Part shown: positions 7,847-19,239 of the stretch, in pieces
How the letters are laid out: the number at the start of each line of letters is the position of its first letter
How positions within the stretch are numbered: the stretch's first letter is position 1
DNA from: Aeolococcus sp963850385
GTDB lineage: Bacteria > Chloroflexota > Dormibacteria > Aeolococcales > Aeolococcaceae
Assembly (NCBI GenBank): GCA_963850385.1
Contig: CAWKKS010000002.1
Span: 62,001-126,000 of the forward strand
Length of the DNA: 64,000 nt
Reading direction: 5' to 3'
The notes under the pieces: model-generated
What the model was told of the DNA's origin: nothing
Databases searched by the model: none
The model's input: only the letters and a program-made list of their open reading frames with translations
Made by a program: the position numbers and the translations under genes

Positions 7847-8728
7847 CTACTCGGCGGGCGACCCCTGGCGGCGTGCCGGCTGGGGGCGCACCCGACGCCA
7901 GACCGCGAGCCCCGCGCCGACCACGACCAGCAAGGGGAGGGCGGTGACCAGGCCGTCGAGGATGGCACCGGTCACCCGCACCGCGTTGTCCCAACCACCG
8001 CCGACGCCACTGCTCACGGGGTTGGGCAGGGCGGCCACGACGGCCCCGCGCTCCGACATCTGCACGGTGGCGGTGGCCAGCTCGACCGAGTTGGTCAGCA
8101 CGTTGAGCTGCCCCTGGTCGGTGTCCACCTCGGTCTGCACGGTCTCGATCTCCTGTTCCAGCGTGGTGATGTCGGTGATCGAGGTGGCTTTGGCGAGGAG
8201 CCCGTCGAGGGCGGCCAGGCGGGCGTGCGCGGAGGCAAGGCGGGCATTGACGTCGACGAACTGCGCGGTGTGGTCGACCGCAGCGAAGTTGATGGCCGAC
8301 GCGACGAAGCTCGACGGCATCCCGTTGAGGAGGTCGGCGACCTTGGGGGCGGGGACCTTGATGGTCACCGAGCCCCGGACGATGCGACCGGCGCCGTCCG
8401 GCTCGGTCGACGAGCTGACCACGTAGCCACCGAGCGCCACGCCGCGTGCGATGACCCCCTCGAACGAGGTGAGGAAGCTACCCGCCGGCACCGTGTACGC
8501 CGCGCTGACCGAGCGCTCGATGTCCGAACTTGGCGGCGTGCCGGCGATGATCGTCGCGACCTGTTTGCCGCTGCCGCCGGCTGCGCCCGAGTAGTCGAGA
8601 CGCTGAGGGTTCTGCCCGGGCCCGGCGAGCGCCGCGGATGAGTTCGATGAGCCGCCGCCGGAGGCCGTGGCGCAACCGGCCAGGGCGGTGATCGTGAAGA
8701 GGCCGGCGGCGACGGTGCGGATGCTCAT
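7847..8728 (-). CDS. DUF4349 lipoprotein
   Basis: A 293-residue exported protein. The signal peptide ends in the lipobox TALAGC, so Lgt (also in this window) would acylate Cys19. A DUF4349 domain follows, with a central coiled-coil stretch rich in ELEQ-type residues (ITTLEQEIETVQTEV) and the NVLTNSVELATATVQM motif, then one C-terminal membrane segment (LPLLVVVGAGLAVW) and a basic tail, so it is anchored at both ends. AAGGAG lies just before the ATG. It is the third gene after an ECF sigma factor and a membrane protein on the same strand and may be part of that regulon. The function of DUF4349 is unknown. Confidence 0.8.
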   Translation of the reverse strand: MSIRTVAAGLFTITALAGCATASGGGSSNSSAALAGPGQNPQRLDYSGAAGGSGKQVATIIAGTPPSSDIERSVSAAYTVPAGSFLTSFEGVIARGVALGGYVVSSSTEPDGAGRIVRGSVTIKVPAPKVADLLNGMPSSFVASAINFAAVDHTAQFVDVNARLASAHARLAALDGLLAKATSITDITTLEQEIETVQTEVDTDQGQLNVLTNSVELATATVQMSERGAVVAALPNPVSSGVGGGWDNAVRVTGAILDGLVTALPLLVVVGAGLAVWRRVRPQPARRQGSPAE

Positions 8729-8770
8729 CTGAGGTCTCCTTGGCGTGGCGGGTGAGCGTTCGGGGGCCGG

Positions 8771-9412
8771 CTACGCCGGCGGGACGGCGACGGTCGCCAC
8801 GACGCGGCCGAGCCGGGCGTCGACGAGCACGAGCTCGAGGGCCGCGCCGCCTGCTCCCGCCGCGGACGGCGAGGGACCGGGGACGGGCACCTCCACGACC
8901 CAGCAGACACAGGTGATCGACCGCGCCGGGATCTCGGCGTCGGCGAGCACCGCGGGCCCGGTGGTCCCCGCGTACGCGCCGGCCGCCGCGGCTGCCGCCG
9001 CCTGCGCCTGGACCTGGGCAGGTTGGTTGCTCTCGACCCCCTTCTGCCCGGCCGCCGGCAGCAGCACCACCCCGACCCGCTGCAGGGCGGCGGCGTCGAG
9101 GCCCGGGTAGCTGACGGCAGCCGGGCTGGCCGGCCGGAACGCCAACCCCAGCCCAGAGCGCGCGTCGAGCGAGGAACTCTGCGAGCTGCTGATCGAGGCG
9201 AGGCGAGCAGTGCCGAGCACCACCAGCGCGAGCGCGGCCAGGAGCCCCGTCGCGCCCAGCAGCGCCCCGTTGGGGCGGCGACGCGGCGATCGCCCCACCG
9301 AATGCGCGGTCATCTCGGTGATCCGCCTGGGCAGGGGGACGGTCGTGGTGAGTGCGAAGTAACGGCGCAGGTCGGCGGCGATCTGGTCGGTGAGCGCGGT
9401 CGGCTCAGGCAT
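8771..9412 (-). CDS. Single-pass membrane protein beside ECF sigma factor (possible anti-sigma factor)
   Basis: 213 residues: an 80-residue Arg-rich N-terminal part that would lie in the cytoplasm, one membrane helix (ALLGATGLLAALALVVLG), and an Ala/Pro-rich outer domain of about 115 residues. The start overlaps the end of the sigma-factor gene by eight bases, the usual arrangement of ECF sigma/anti-sigma pairs. No zinc-binding HxxxCxxC anti-sigma motif is present, so the anti-sigma role is inferred only from topology and context. Confidence 0.65.
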   Translation of the reverse strand: MPEPTALTDQIAADLRRYFALTTTVPLPRRITEMTAHSVGRSPRRRPNGALLGATGLLAALALVVLGTARLASISSSQSSSLDARSGLGLAFRPASPAAVSYPGLDAAALQRVGVVLLPAAGQKGVESNQPAQVQAQAAAAAAAGAYAGTTGPAVLADAEIPARSITCVCWVVEVPVPGPSPSAAGAGGAALELVLVDARLGRVVATVAVPPA

Positions 9413-9908
9413 TGGTCATCTCCCTGCGCATCGATGCCAGCGCGCGCGCCAGGTGGGTACGCACCGAACCCGGGCGGCAGCTCATCAGCTCCGCGCACTC
9501 GTCCACGGAATACCCGTGGTGGTAGTGGAGGAACACCGCGGCACGCTGGCGCGGCGAGAGGTTGCGGTAGCTGCGGTCGAGGTCGACGAGCCGGGCGTCG
9601 AAGCGCGGGTCGGGGGCGGCCGCAGCATCACTGGACGAGACCGGGCGGGGGCGCAGGCGCAGCCAGCTACGCCGGTTGATGCAGTGGTTGACGCAGATCC
9701 GCATCAGCCACCTGGGTCGGGCCCCCTCGTCGCGCACCGAGTCCCAGCTCCTCCAGGCCTTGAGCATGGCCTCCTGGAGGGCATCCTCCGCCTCGGCGTG
9801 GTCGTGGAGGATCGAGTAGGCAACGCCGTACAGGGTCCTGCGCTGGGCGACCAGCAGGGCGTCAAAGCCGGCTTCCGCGCCCGCCGCCCGCGAGACGGAG
9901 GGCGTCAT
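9405..9908 (-). CDS. ECF-type RNA polymerase sigma factor
   Basis: A 167-residue sigma70-family protein. Region 2 is seen in GVAYSILHDHAEAEDALQEA followed by LKAWRSWDSV, and region 4 in LSPRQRAAVFLHYHHGYSVD and the helix-turn-helix GSVRTHLARALASMR. There is no region 3, so it belongs to the extracytoplasmic-function group. The ATG at 9908 is chosen because AGGAG lies six bases upstream and because it overlaps the uvrB stop codon as ATGA. A longer start at 9959 is possible. Its partner is probably the membrane protein encoded next. Confidence 0.9.
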   Translation of the reverse strand: MTPSVSRAAGAEAGFDALLVAQRRTLYGVAYSILHDHAEAEDALQEAMLKAWRSWDSVRDEGARPRWLMRICVNHCINRRSWLRLRPRPVSSSDAAAAPDPRFDARLVDLDRSYRNLSPRQRAAVFLHYHHGYSVDECAELMSCRPGSVRTHLARALASMRREMTNA

Positions 9909-12046
9909 GTGCATCTCCTGCGCGGTCTCCACGTGAGAAGAGACAGCCGAGCCGGCCATTCCACTGACACCACGGAGGGGAGACGCCCGGTCAGCGGCGG
10001 CGAGCGTATCCCCGCTGACGACGCTGCGGACGTTGACGCTCCGCCGACAGCCGCCATGGCCGCCTCGGCGTCCGGGTCATCGATGCGCCGACGCAGCTGG
10101 GTGAGGCGGTCGCGCAGCTCGGCGGCTCGCTCGAACTCGAGGTCACGGGCCGCCCGCTTCATCTCCCGCTCCACCTCCTTGGCGAGGCGGAGCAGCTCGT
10201 CCGGCGGCAGCCCCGCCGACTCCTGGAGGTCCGCGGCATGGGCGCTGAGGTCGTCGCGGTGCGTCTCCATCTGGTACACCGCCTTGACGATGGTCAGGGG
10301 GGTGATCCCGTTGGCGTCGTTGTGGGCGACCTGCACGGCGCGGCGCCGGTCGGTCTCGGCAATCGCCTGCACCATGGCGTCCGACGTCCGGTCGGCGTAC
10401 ATGACCACGTGCCCGTTGACGTTGCGCGCGGCCCTGCCGATGGTCTGGATCAAGGAGCGGTAGCCGCGCAGGTACCCCTCCTTGTCAGCGTCGAGGATGC
10501 CGATGAAGGACACCTCGGGCAGGTCGAGCCCCTCGCGCAACAGGTTGATACCGACCAGCACGTCGAAGACGCCGAGCCGGAGGTCGCGGATGATCTCGAC
10601 GCGCTCGAGGGTGTCGATGTCGCTGTGCAGGTACCGAACGCGCACCCCGGCCTCGCGCAGGTAGTCGGTGAGGTCCTCCGCCATCTTCTTGGTGAGCGTG
10701 GTGATCAGGCAGCGCTCCCGGCGCTCCACTCGCCGGGCGATCTGCGCCAGCAGGTCGTCGATCTGCCCCTCCGATGGCTTGACCTCGACGGTCGGGTCGA
10801 CCAGCCCAGTGGGCCGGATGATCTGCTCGACGACCTTCTGCGCGTGCGCCTCCTCGTACGGACCCGGGGTGGCACTGACGTAGATCACCTGGCCGACCAT
10901 CGAGTCCCACTCGGCGAACGTGAGCGGGCGGTTGTCGAGCGCCGAGGGCAGTCGGAACCCGTACTCCACCAGGGGAATCTTGCGGGAGCGGTCGCCGCCG
11001 AACATGCCCCCGATCTGGGGAACCGCGACGTGCGACTCGTCCACCACCACCACTGCGTCCTCTGGGAGGAAGTCGAGCAGGCAGAACGGCCGCTCACCCT
11101 CGGCCCGACCGCTGAGGTGGCGCGAGTAGTTCTCGATGCCGGCGCAGGTGCCGGTCTCCTGCATCATCTCCATGTCGAAGTTGGTGCGCTGCAGGAGGCG
11201 CTGCGCCTCGAGCAGGCGGCCGCGCGATTCCAGCTCGGCAACGCGCTCGCCCAGCTCCTCACGGATGCGCTCCAGCGCCGTCTTCATCTTGTCCGCCGGG
11301 GTGACGTAGTGTGATGCCGGGAAGACGGTGAAGGCCTCGCGCTGGGCGAGGATCTCCCCGGTCAGGGGGTCGAACTCCTTGATCGACTCGACCTCGTCGC
11401 CGAAGAACTCGATGCGCGTCGCCACCTCCTCGTAGGCAGGTTGCACGTCGAGCACGTCGCCGCGGACGCGGAACCTGGAACGCCCGAAGTCGATGTCGTT
11501 GCGCGAGTACTGCAGGTCGGCGAGCTTGCGCAGCAGGATGTCGCGCCGCCAGGTCTCGCCGCGCGTCACCGTCAGCGACTCACCAAGGTAGTTCTCCGGT
11601 GAGCCGATGCCGTAGATGCACGAGATCGAGGCCACCACGATGACGTCGCGGCGGGTGAGCAGCGCCCGGGTGGCGCTGTTGCGAAGACGATCGATCTCGT
11701 CGTTGCGCGACGAGTCCTTCTCGATGTACGTGTCGGTGCGCGGGATGTAGGCCTCGGGCTGGTAGAAGTCGTAGAAGGAGACGAAGTACTCGACAGCGTT
11801 GTTGGGGAAGAACTCACGGAACTCCGCCCAGAGCTGCGCCGCCAGGGTCTTGTTCGGCGAGAGCACCAGCATCGGCCGCTGCAGGCGCTCGGCGACATGG
11901 GCGACGGTGAACGTCTTCCCCGAGCCGGTGACGCCGAGCAGGGTCTGCTCGCGCAGCCCGTCGTCAACGCCGCGGTGGAGCGCCTCGATCGCCGCCGGCT
12001 GGTCGCCGGCGGGAGTGAACGACGAGACGATCTCCAGCGCTGGCAC
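9905..12046 (-). CDS. uvrB: Excinuclease ABC subunit B
   Basis: A 713-residue helicase-like subunit of nucleotide excision repair that loads onto damage with UvrA and recruits UvrC. The N-terminus FTPAGDQPAAIEAL leads into Walker A LGVTGSGKTFT; the beta-hairpin segment YQPEAYIPRTDTYIEKDSS, the DESHV box and helicase motif VI (QTIGRAARN) are all present. A C-terminal UVR domain (EMKRAARDLEFERAAELRDR) for UvrC contact is followed by an unusual 45-residue low-complexity tail running to the start of the sigma gene. The start is GTG at 12046, seven bases after a -10-like TAGACT. No LexA box is visible here. Confidence 0.97.
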   Translation of the reverse strand: MPALEIVSSFTPAGDQPAAIEALHRGVDDGLREQTLLGVTGSGKTFTVAHVAERLQRPMLVLSPNKTLAAQLWAEFREFFPNNAVEYFVSFYDFYQPEAYIPRTDTYIEKDSSRNDEIDRLRNSATRALLTRRDVIVVASISCIYGIGSPENYLGESLTVTRGETWRRDILLRKLADLQYSRNDIDFGRSRFRVRGDVLDVQPAYEEVATRIEFFGDEVESIKEFDPLTGEILAQREAFTVFPASHYVTPADKMKTALERIREELGERVAELESRGRLLEAQRLLQRTNFDMEMMQETGTCAGIENYSRHLSGRAEGERPFCLLDFLPEDAVVVVDESHVAVPQIGGMFGGDRSRKIPLVEYGFRLPSALDNRPLTFAEWDSMVGQVIYVSATPGPYEEAHAQKVVEQIIRPTGLVDPTVEVKPSEGQIDDLLAQIARRVERRERCLITTLTKKMAEDLTDYLREAGVRVRYLHSDIDTLERVEIIRDLRLGVFDVLVGINLLREGLDLPEVSFIGILDADKEGYLRGYRSLIQTIGRAARNVNGHVVMYADRTSDAMVQAIAETDRRRAVQVAHNDANGITPLTIVKAVYQMETHRDDLSAHAADLQESAGLPPDELLRLAKEVEREMKRAARDLEFERAAELRDRLTQLRRRIDDPDAEAAMAAVGGASTSAASSAGIRSPPLTGRLPSVVSVEWPARLSLLTWRPRRRCT

Positions 12047-12053
12047 GGCTCTC

Positions 12054-12059
12054 AGTCTA
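12054..12059 (-). promoter_or_regulatory. -10-like hexamer of uvrB
   Basis: TAGACT on the minus strand lies seven bases before the GTG start and no Shine-Dalgarno intervenes, which is consistent with a leaderless transcript. Confidence 0.4.
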
Positions 12060-12113
12060 CCCGCAGCCCGTCGGCCGCCAGCCGGGCCGCGGGCGAGCCT
12101 GGTGCGGCCCGCT

Positions 12114-13160
12114 TCAGGTGGCGCGCACCGCGTCGTAGACGGCGTCCAGCCGCTCGCCAACACGGTCCCACGACCTCTGGCCGCGGACCCAGGCATAGCC
12201 GGCGCGCGCCAGCTCGTCGCGGCGCGCCGGGGCGTCGTACAGGTCGACGCACATCGACACCATGGCCGAGACGTCGCCCGCGGCCACCAGGAGCCCCGGC
12301 GTGGCCACCGCGTCACGCAGGCCGGCCACGTCGTAGCCCACCACCACCGCCCCGCGGGCCTGCGCCTCGAGGGCGACGAGGCCGAGGCCCTCGTACCGGG
12401 ACGGCATCAGCACCACCGCGGCGCCGTGGTACTGGCGGGCCAGCCGCTCGTCGTCGACACGCCCGGCGACGGTGAGCCGGGGCGTCCCCGCGGCTGCGGC
12501 GCGCACCTGCGCTGCGAGGCTGCCCTCCCCCACCACCACGCCTGACGCGCCGGCCCGACGCGCGAGCACCTCACGCATCACCGCGACAGCGTCGAGCACA
12601 CCCTTCTCCTGCTCCCAGCGCCCGGCGAAGAGGAGGTGGAACGCCTCGCGCGCCGTGGGCGGATCGCTGGGGACGTCGATGCCGGGGGGCAGCACCTCGA
12701 TCCGTGCGTCCGGGATGCCCAGCTCGCGCACCGCCGCCGCGGTCGATGGCGAGATCGCCAGCACCATCGCGGCGTGGCGGTAGGCGCGCGCCTCCAGGGG
12801 TGCCATCAGCCGGCGCAGCGTGCCCGGCCGGTGGGCCATCCGGTAGGTGTGGTTGGCGGTGTACACGAGCGGCGCGTCGAGGGCGCGGAGCAGCAGCACA
12901 CCACCGGGGCCACCGAGCGCGTGCACCACGTCACTCGCCGGGGCGTCGAGCAGCGCCGGATGACGGTTGAGGTGGAGGGAGAAGTCCAGCGGAGCGCGAC
13001 CCGTGACGCGGGGGTAGCGCACCGCGTTGTCGCCGCGACCGGCGACCGTGCGCACCGCATGGCCGCGCGCGACCATGGCCGCGCGCATGCCGCGCAGCTC
13101 GACGCCCTGGCCACCGAGTGGTGGCTCGTCGTCGTAGCTGACGAAGGTGACCCGCGTCAT
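12114..13160 (-). CDS. GT4-family glycosyltransferase
   Basis: A 348-residue GT-B fold retaining glycosyltransferase. The N-terminal acceptor domain starts MTRVTFVSYDDEPPLGGQGV with the Gly-rich loop. The C-terminal domain has LLFAGRWEQEKGVLDAV (nucleotide-sugar domain entry) and LMPSRYEGLGLVALEAQARG, the E-x7-E motif of GT4 enzymes. The sugar and acceptor are not predictable. The ATG overlaps the mutM stop as ATGA, so it is co-translated with the repair gene, although a functional link is not obvious. Confidence 0.88.
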   Translation of the reverse strand: MTRVTFVSYDDEPPLGGQGVELRGMRAAMVARGHAVRTVAGRGDNAVRYPRVTGRAPLDFSLHLNRHPALLDAPASDVVHALGGPGGVLLLRALDAPLVYTANHTYRMAHRPGTLRRLMAPLEARAYRHAAMVLAISPSTAAAVRELGIPDARIEVLPPGIDVPSDPPTAREAFHLLFAGRWEQEKGVLDAVAVMREVLARRAGASGVVVGEGSLAAQVRAAAAGTPRLTVAGRVDDERLARQYHGAAVVLMPSRYEGLGLVALEAQARGAVVVGYDVAGLRDAVATPGLLVAAGDVSAMVSMCVDLYDAPARRDELARAGYAWVRGQRSWDRVGERLDAVYDAVRAT

Positions 13161-13964
13161 CGCTGGCAGGCGGCGCACCACACCGTGGTGCGCCCGGCGA
13201 CGACGGCCTGGCGCAGGATGGCGCCGCAGCGCAGGCAGGGCCGTCCACCACGCCCGTATACCTGCAGCCGTTCCTGGTGCGTACCCTTCGCGTTCCAGAG
13301 GTCGCGGTAGTCGTCGATGCTGCTGCCCCGATGGTGGATCGCCGAGACCAGCACGGCTGGGATGGCCGCATGCAACGCAGCGCGCTGCGCGCGCGTCAGC
13401 GTGTGGCAACGACGCTGCGGGCGCACCCCGGCCAGGTGGCAGGCCTCGTCGACGTAGATGTTGCCGAGGCCGGCGACGCCGCGCTGGTCGAGGAGGGCTG
13501 CCTTGAGCGTTCGCGCCGTCGAGCGCAGCACCTTGTCGAGACGCTCGATGGTGAACTCCTCGGAGAGCGGCTCGACACCGAGCACCGGGAGAACGCGACT
13601 GTCCTCGAGCAGCGCGCGTGGGCCCAGCAGGATGCGGCCGAATCGGCGCGCATCGTCGTAGCGGAGCTCGCGACCGTCGTCGAGCGTGGCGCGCAGGTGG
13701 GTGTGGATGGGCAGCGGCGCCTGTGCGTCGGTCACGCGCAGGTGGCCGGTCATACCGAGGTGGAAGACGAGGTCCTCGCCGCTGTCGAGGGTGCAGACGA
13801 TGAACTTGCCGCGGCGCCCCACCCGGTCGATGCGCTGGCCGGGCAGCACGGCAGTGAACACCTCCGGGACTGGGAAGCGCAGCACCTTGGGGTGGCCGAG
13901 CTGCACCGCCATCACCCGCCGCCCCAGCACCGTGTCGCGCAGGTCGCGCGCCACGGTCTCGACC

Positions 13965-13981
<17 letters not shown>
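13157..13981 (-). CDS. mutM: Formamidopyrimidine-DNA glycosylase
   Basis: A 274-residue base-excision repair enzyme (Fpg) that removes 8-oxoguanine and nicks the abasic site. The N-terminus PELPEVETVARDL carries the catalytic Pro2 and Glu3 that form the Schiff base. K58-type and helix-two-turn-helix segments follow (HLGMTGHLRV, GNIYVDEACHLAGVRP), and the C-terminus has the zinc finger CLRCG and WCAACQR. Its start lies inside the last codons of polA (17-base overlap), so repair synthesis and glycosylase genes are co-expressed. All key residues are intact. Confidence 0.95.
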
Positions 13982-16736
<2,755 letters not shown>

Positions 16737-16743
16737 GGCAGGC

Positions 16744-16750
16744 TATGGTA
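16744..16750. promoter_or_regulatory. Overlapping divergent -10 hexamers for polA and the PTPS gene
   Basis: TATGGT on the plus strand (16744-16749) lies eight bases before the PTPS ATG. On the minus strand TACCAT (16750-16745) lies eight bases before the polA GTG. The two hexamers share the same base pairs, so polymerase could occupy only one at a time. Confidence 0.45.
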
Positions 16751-16757
16751 CGCAGCC

Positions 16758-17222
16758 ATGGAGGAGGCCAGTCTCGAGCTCGCGCGGGGCGACATCGGCT
16801 TCAGCGCAGCCCATTTCTCGATCCACCACGGGCGCAGCGAACGCCTCCACGGGCACAACTACCGGGTCAGCCTCCGCGCCACCGGACCGCTCGACGGGGA
16901 TGGCACCGTGGTCGATTTCGCGGCGTTGAAGGGCGCGCTGCGCGGCCTCTGCGCCGAGCTCGACGAACGGATGCTGGTGCCGACGCGTTCGACGCACGTG
17001 CGCGTCGAGGAGGCGGACGGCTCCATCATGCTCACCGAGGGTTCACGGCGTTTCGTCATCCCCGCCGGTGATGCGGTGCTTCTGCCTGTGGTCAACACCA
17101 CGTGCGAGTGCCTGGCCACGCACCTGCTCGCCGCGCTGGGCGAACGGCTCGGCCCCCGGACCTACCGCCTCGAGCTGCGCGTCGAGGAGGTGCCGGGACA
17201 GGAAGCCAGCGTCCGCGAGTGA
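16758..17222 (+). CDS. 6-pyruvoyltetrahydropterin synthase family protein, PTPS-III type
   Basis: A 154-residue T-fold protein. Zinc histidines are in FSAAHF and HGHNYRV. In QueD and classical PTPS a catalytic Cys precedes the HGH by three positions; here it is Glu (ERLHGHNY), the E-x-x-H-G-H signature of PTPS-III. That group converts dihydroneopterin triphosphate to 6-hydroxymethyldihydropterin and bypasses FolB in folate synthesis. I therefore prefer a folate role over queuosine, though no folate gene is adjacent. Start ATG 16758 lies eight bases after TATGGT, suggesting a leaderless mRNA. Confidence 0.85.
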   Translation: MEEASLELARGDIGFSAAHFSIHHGRSERLHGHNYRVSLRATGPLDGDGTVVDFAALKGALRGLCAELDERMLVPTRSTHVRVEEADGSIMLTEGSRRFVIPAGDAVLLPVVNTTCECLATHLLAALGERLGPRTYRLELRVEEVPGQEASVRE

Positions 17223-17256
17223 GCAGCGCCGGCCGGGACGCGCGACGACCCGGCGC

Positions 17257-17262
17257 TATCAT
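17257..17262 (+). promoter_or_regulatory. -10 hexamer of the DUF151 gene
   Basis: TATCAT, one mismatch to TATAAT, lies seven bases before the ATG at 17270. There is no Shine-Dalgarno between them, which points to leaderless initiation. Confidence 0.5.
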
Positions 17263-17269
17263 CGAAGAC

Positions 17270-17806
17270 ATGGCCGACCTCATCGAGATGACCGTCGACA
17301 GCATTCGCGTCCACATGCCCACCGGCCAGCACGTGGTGATCCTCAAGGAGAAGACCGCTGAGCGGTACCTGCCCATCTGGATCGGCATCAACGAGGCCAA
17401 TGCCATCGCGCTGAAGATCACCGGGATGACGCCGGAGCGTCCCATCACCCACGACCTGCTGGCCAACATCCTGGGAGCGGTGGACATCAACGTCGAGCGC
17501 ATCGTGGTGACATCGCTGGCCAACGAGGTCTTCTACGCGCGCATCCTCGCCCACGTCGATGGCCGCCGGGTGGAGATCGACTCCCGTCCGTCCGACGCCA
17601 TCGCGGTGGCCGTTCGCGTCGGGGCGGGCATCTTCGTCGCCACCGAGGTGCTGGACCGCGCCGGCGTCCTGCCTGAGGCCGACCAGGAGGGTGAGCCCGG
17701 TGAGACCGACGAGGAGACCACCGAGCGGCTGGCCAAGATCCGCGACTGGGTCAACGAGCTCAACCTCCCTGACCTGGGGGGTGACAGCCCGCTGTCCCAG
17801 AGCTGA
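17270..17806 (+). CDS. Bifunctional nuclease family (DUF151) protein
   Basis: A 178-residue protein with the DUF151/BFN domain over residues 1-135. Characteristic segments are YLPIWIGINEANAIALKI, RPITHDLLANIL and IDSRPSDAIAVAVR. It is followed by an acidic linker and a short C-terminal helix resembling a UVR motif (ERLAKIRDWVNELNLPDL). Plant BFN proteins show RNase and DNase activity; bacterial members are largely uncharacterised and common in Actinomycetota and Thermotogota. It faces treT convergently with only 14 bases between stop codons. Confidence 0.9.
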   Translation: MADLIEMTVDSIRVHMPTGQHVVILKEKTAERYLPIWIGINEANAIALKITGMTPERPITHDLLANILGAVDINVERIVVTSLANEVFYARILAHVDGRRVEIDSRPSDAIAVAVRVGAGIFVATEVLDRAGVLPEADQEGEPGETDEETTERLAKIRDWVNELNLPDLGGDSPLSQS

Positions 17807-17820
17807 GCCCGCGGCGCGGC

Positions 17821-19239
17821 TCAGACGAGCTCGGCGCAGATCCTCACGTACTGGGCGAGGTGGCGCGATCCGAGGTACTCGGCGGTGACGCGCGCCCTGG
17901 CTGCATCGCCCATCGCCCGCGCCCGCTGCGGATCGTTGAGCAGCCCGCAGACGGCGCCGGCAAATGCGGTCCGGTCCGACGGATCGTCGAGCAGGAGGCC
18001 GCTGACACCGTCCTCGATCTGGTCCTGGATGCCGCCGATGCGACTGGCCACCACCGGTCGCGACTTCCACATCGCCTCGGCAACGGTGAGTCCGAATCCC
18101 TCTGCCAGGCTCTTCTGCACGACCACGTCGGCGCGCCGCTGGAGGGCGTTGACCATGGCGGCGTTCTCCTCCTCGTCGTCCATGGGCAGGCACACCAGGT
18201 GAACCCGTGACCGCGACGCATCCGGCAGCGCGTGCAGGGCACGCCTGACCTCCTCGTAGACCTCGGCCCCCTCCGGGTCATCAGCCACCTCGGCGACGCT
18301 CGGGCCGGCCAGCACCAGGTGCGCGTCGCACCCGCCGACCACACCGTGGACGAAGCCGTCGAGCACCCCGATGGCGTCCTTGAGCCGGTCCCACCGGGAC
18401 ACCTGCAGAACCAGCCGGGTGTCGGCTCCGATTCGCGTTGCCTCGACGACCGTGGCGCGGTGTTCGATCCGCCCCGGGCTCCCATCAACGCGCGTGAAGG
18501 TCGCCACGCCGGCGTCCCCTGCCTCGACGATGCCGGTGGCAGCGAGGATCGCTCGCACAGCCGTCGCATCCATGTCGATGTTCTTGGCGGAGAACGGGTC
18601 GATGGATGGCGCCACCACGACGATCCGGTCCTGCTCCAGGCCCTCCCAGGCGAAGGCCCGCCGCGAGAAGATGCAGCGCGCCGCGCGGCGTACGTAGGGC
18701 AGCAGGAAGTTCCAGGTGTCGCGCGCGTCGTGGTTGGGCGTGTCGAGCCCGACGTGACAGCGCCACACCACGCAGATGCCGGAGTCCGCCAGCGCGGGCA
18801 CCAGGCCGGCGGTCTGGGGATCGTGCAGGATGACCACGTCGCCGGCGCGGAACCTTTCGCTGAGCTGCTCTCCCTGGCCACGAAGGACCGCCTCGTAATG
18901 GCCGCGGTCGTCCTCGCTGAGACCCTCGCCGTCGCCTGCAGCACCGTGCAGCCGGTTGTGGATGCGCTTGGTGATGCGAAAGAACTCGTCATCGCCGCCG
19001 ATCACCAGCCAGCGGGCGTCGACCCCGACGCCCCGCGCATAGGGCAGCAGCGTGGCCAGCATCTCCGCCACGCCCCCGCCCTTGGCGGTGGAGTTGACGT
19101 TCCAGATGGTGCGACCGGCGAACAGTGTGCGCGCGTCGGCGATCGCGGATTCGAGCGACGCGACCTGCGCGGCGTCGAGCACGGTCGTGAACCGTGCCGG
19201 GTCGACCGCGCCCACCTCGACCTCGCTGATGTCAGGCAC
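17821..19239 (-). CDS. treT: Trehalose synthase TreT (GT4, trehalose glycosyltransferring)
   Basis: A 472-residue GT-B enzyme. It starts at GTG 19239 with GGAGAAG just upstream. The N-terminal AGRTIWNVNSTAKGGGVAEM and the VWRCHVGLDTPN segments are typical of TreT, which joins NDP-glucose and glucose into trehalose (reversible). The C-terminal donor domain has LVLQVSRWDRLKDAIGVL and the E-x7-E motif SLAEGFGLTVAEAMWKSRPV. Trehalose would serve as an osmoprotectant or carbon store; no treS/treY/treZ gene is nearby. Its N-terminus overlaps the end of a truncated lipoprotein gene. Confidence 0.88.
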   Translation of the reverse strand: MPDISEVEVGAVDPARFTTVLDAAQVASLESAIADARTLFAGRTIWNVNSTAKGGGVAEMLATLLPYARGVGVDARWLVIGGDDEFFRITKRIHNRLHGAAGDGEGLSEDDRGHYEAVLRGQGEQLSERFRAGDVVILHDPQTAGLVPALADSGICVVWRCHVGLDTPNHDARDTWNFLLPYVRRAARCIFSRRAFAWEGLEQDRIVVVAPSIDPFSAKNIDMDATAVRAILAATGIVEAGDAGVATFTRVDGSPGRIEHRATVVEATRIGADTRLVLQVSRWDRLKDAIGVLDGFVHGVVGGCDAHLVLAGPSVAEVADDPEGAEVYEEVRRALHALPDASRSRVHLVCLPMDDEEENAAMVNALQRRADVVVQKSLAEGFGLTVAEAMWKSRPVVASRIGGIQDQIEDGVSGLLLDDPSDRTAFAGAVCGLLNDPQRARAMGDAARARVTAEYLGSRHLAQYVRICAELV

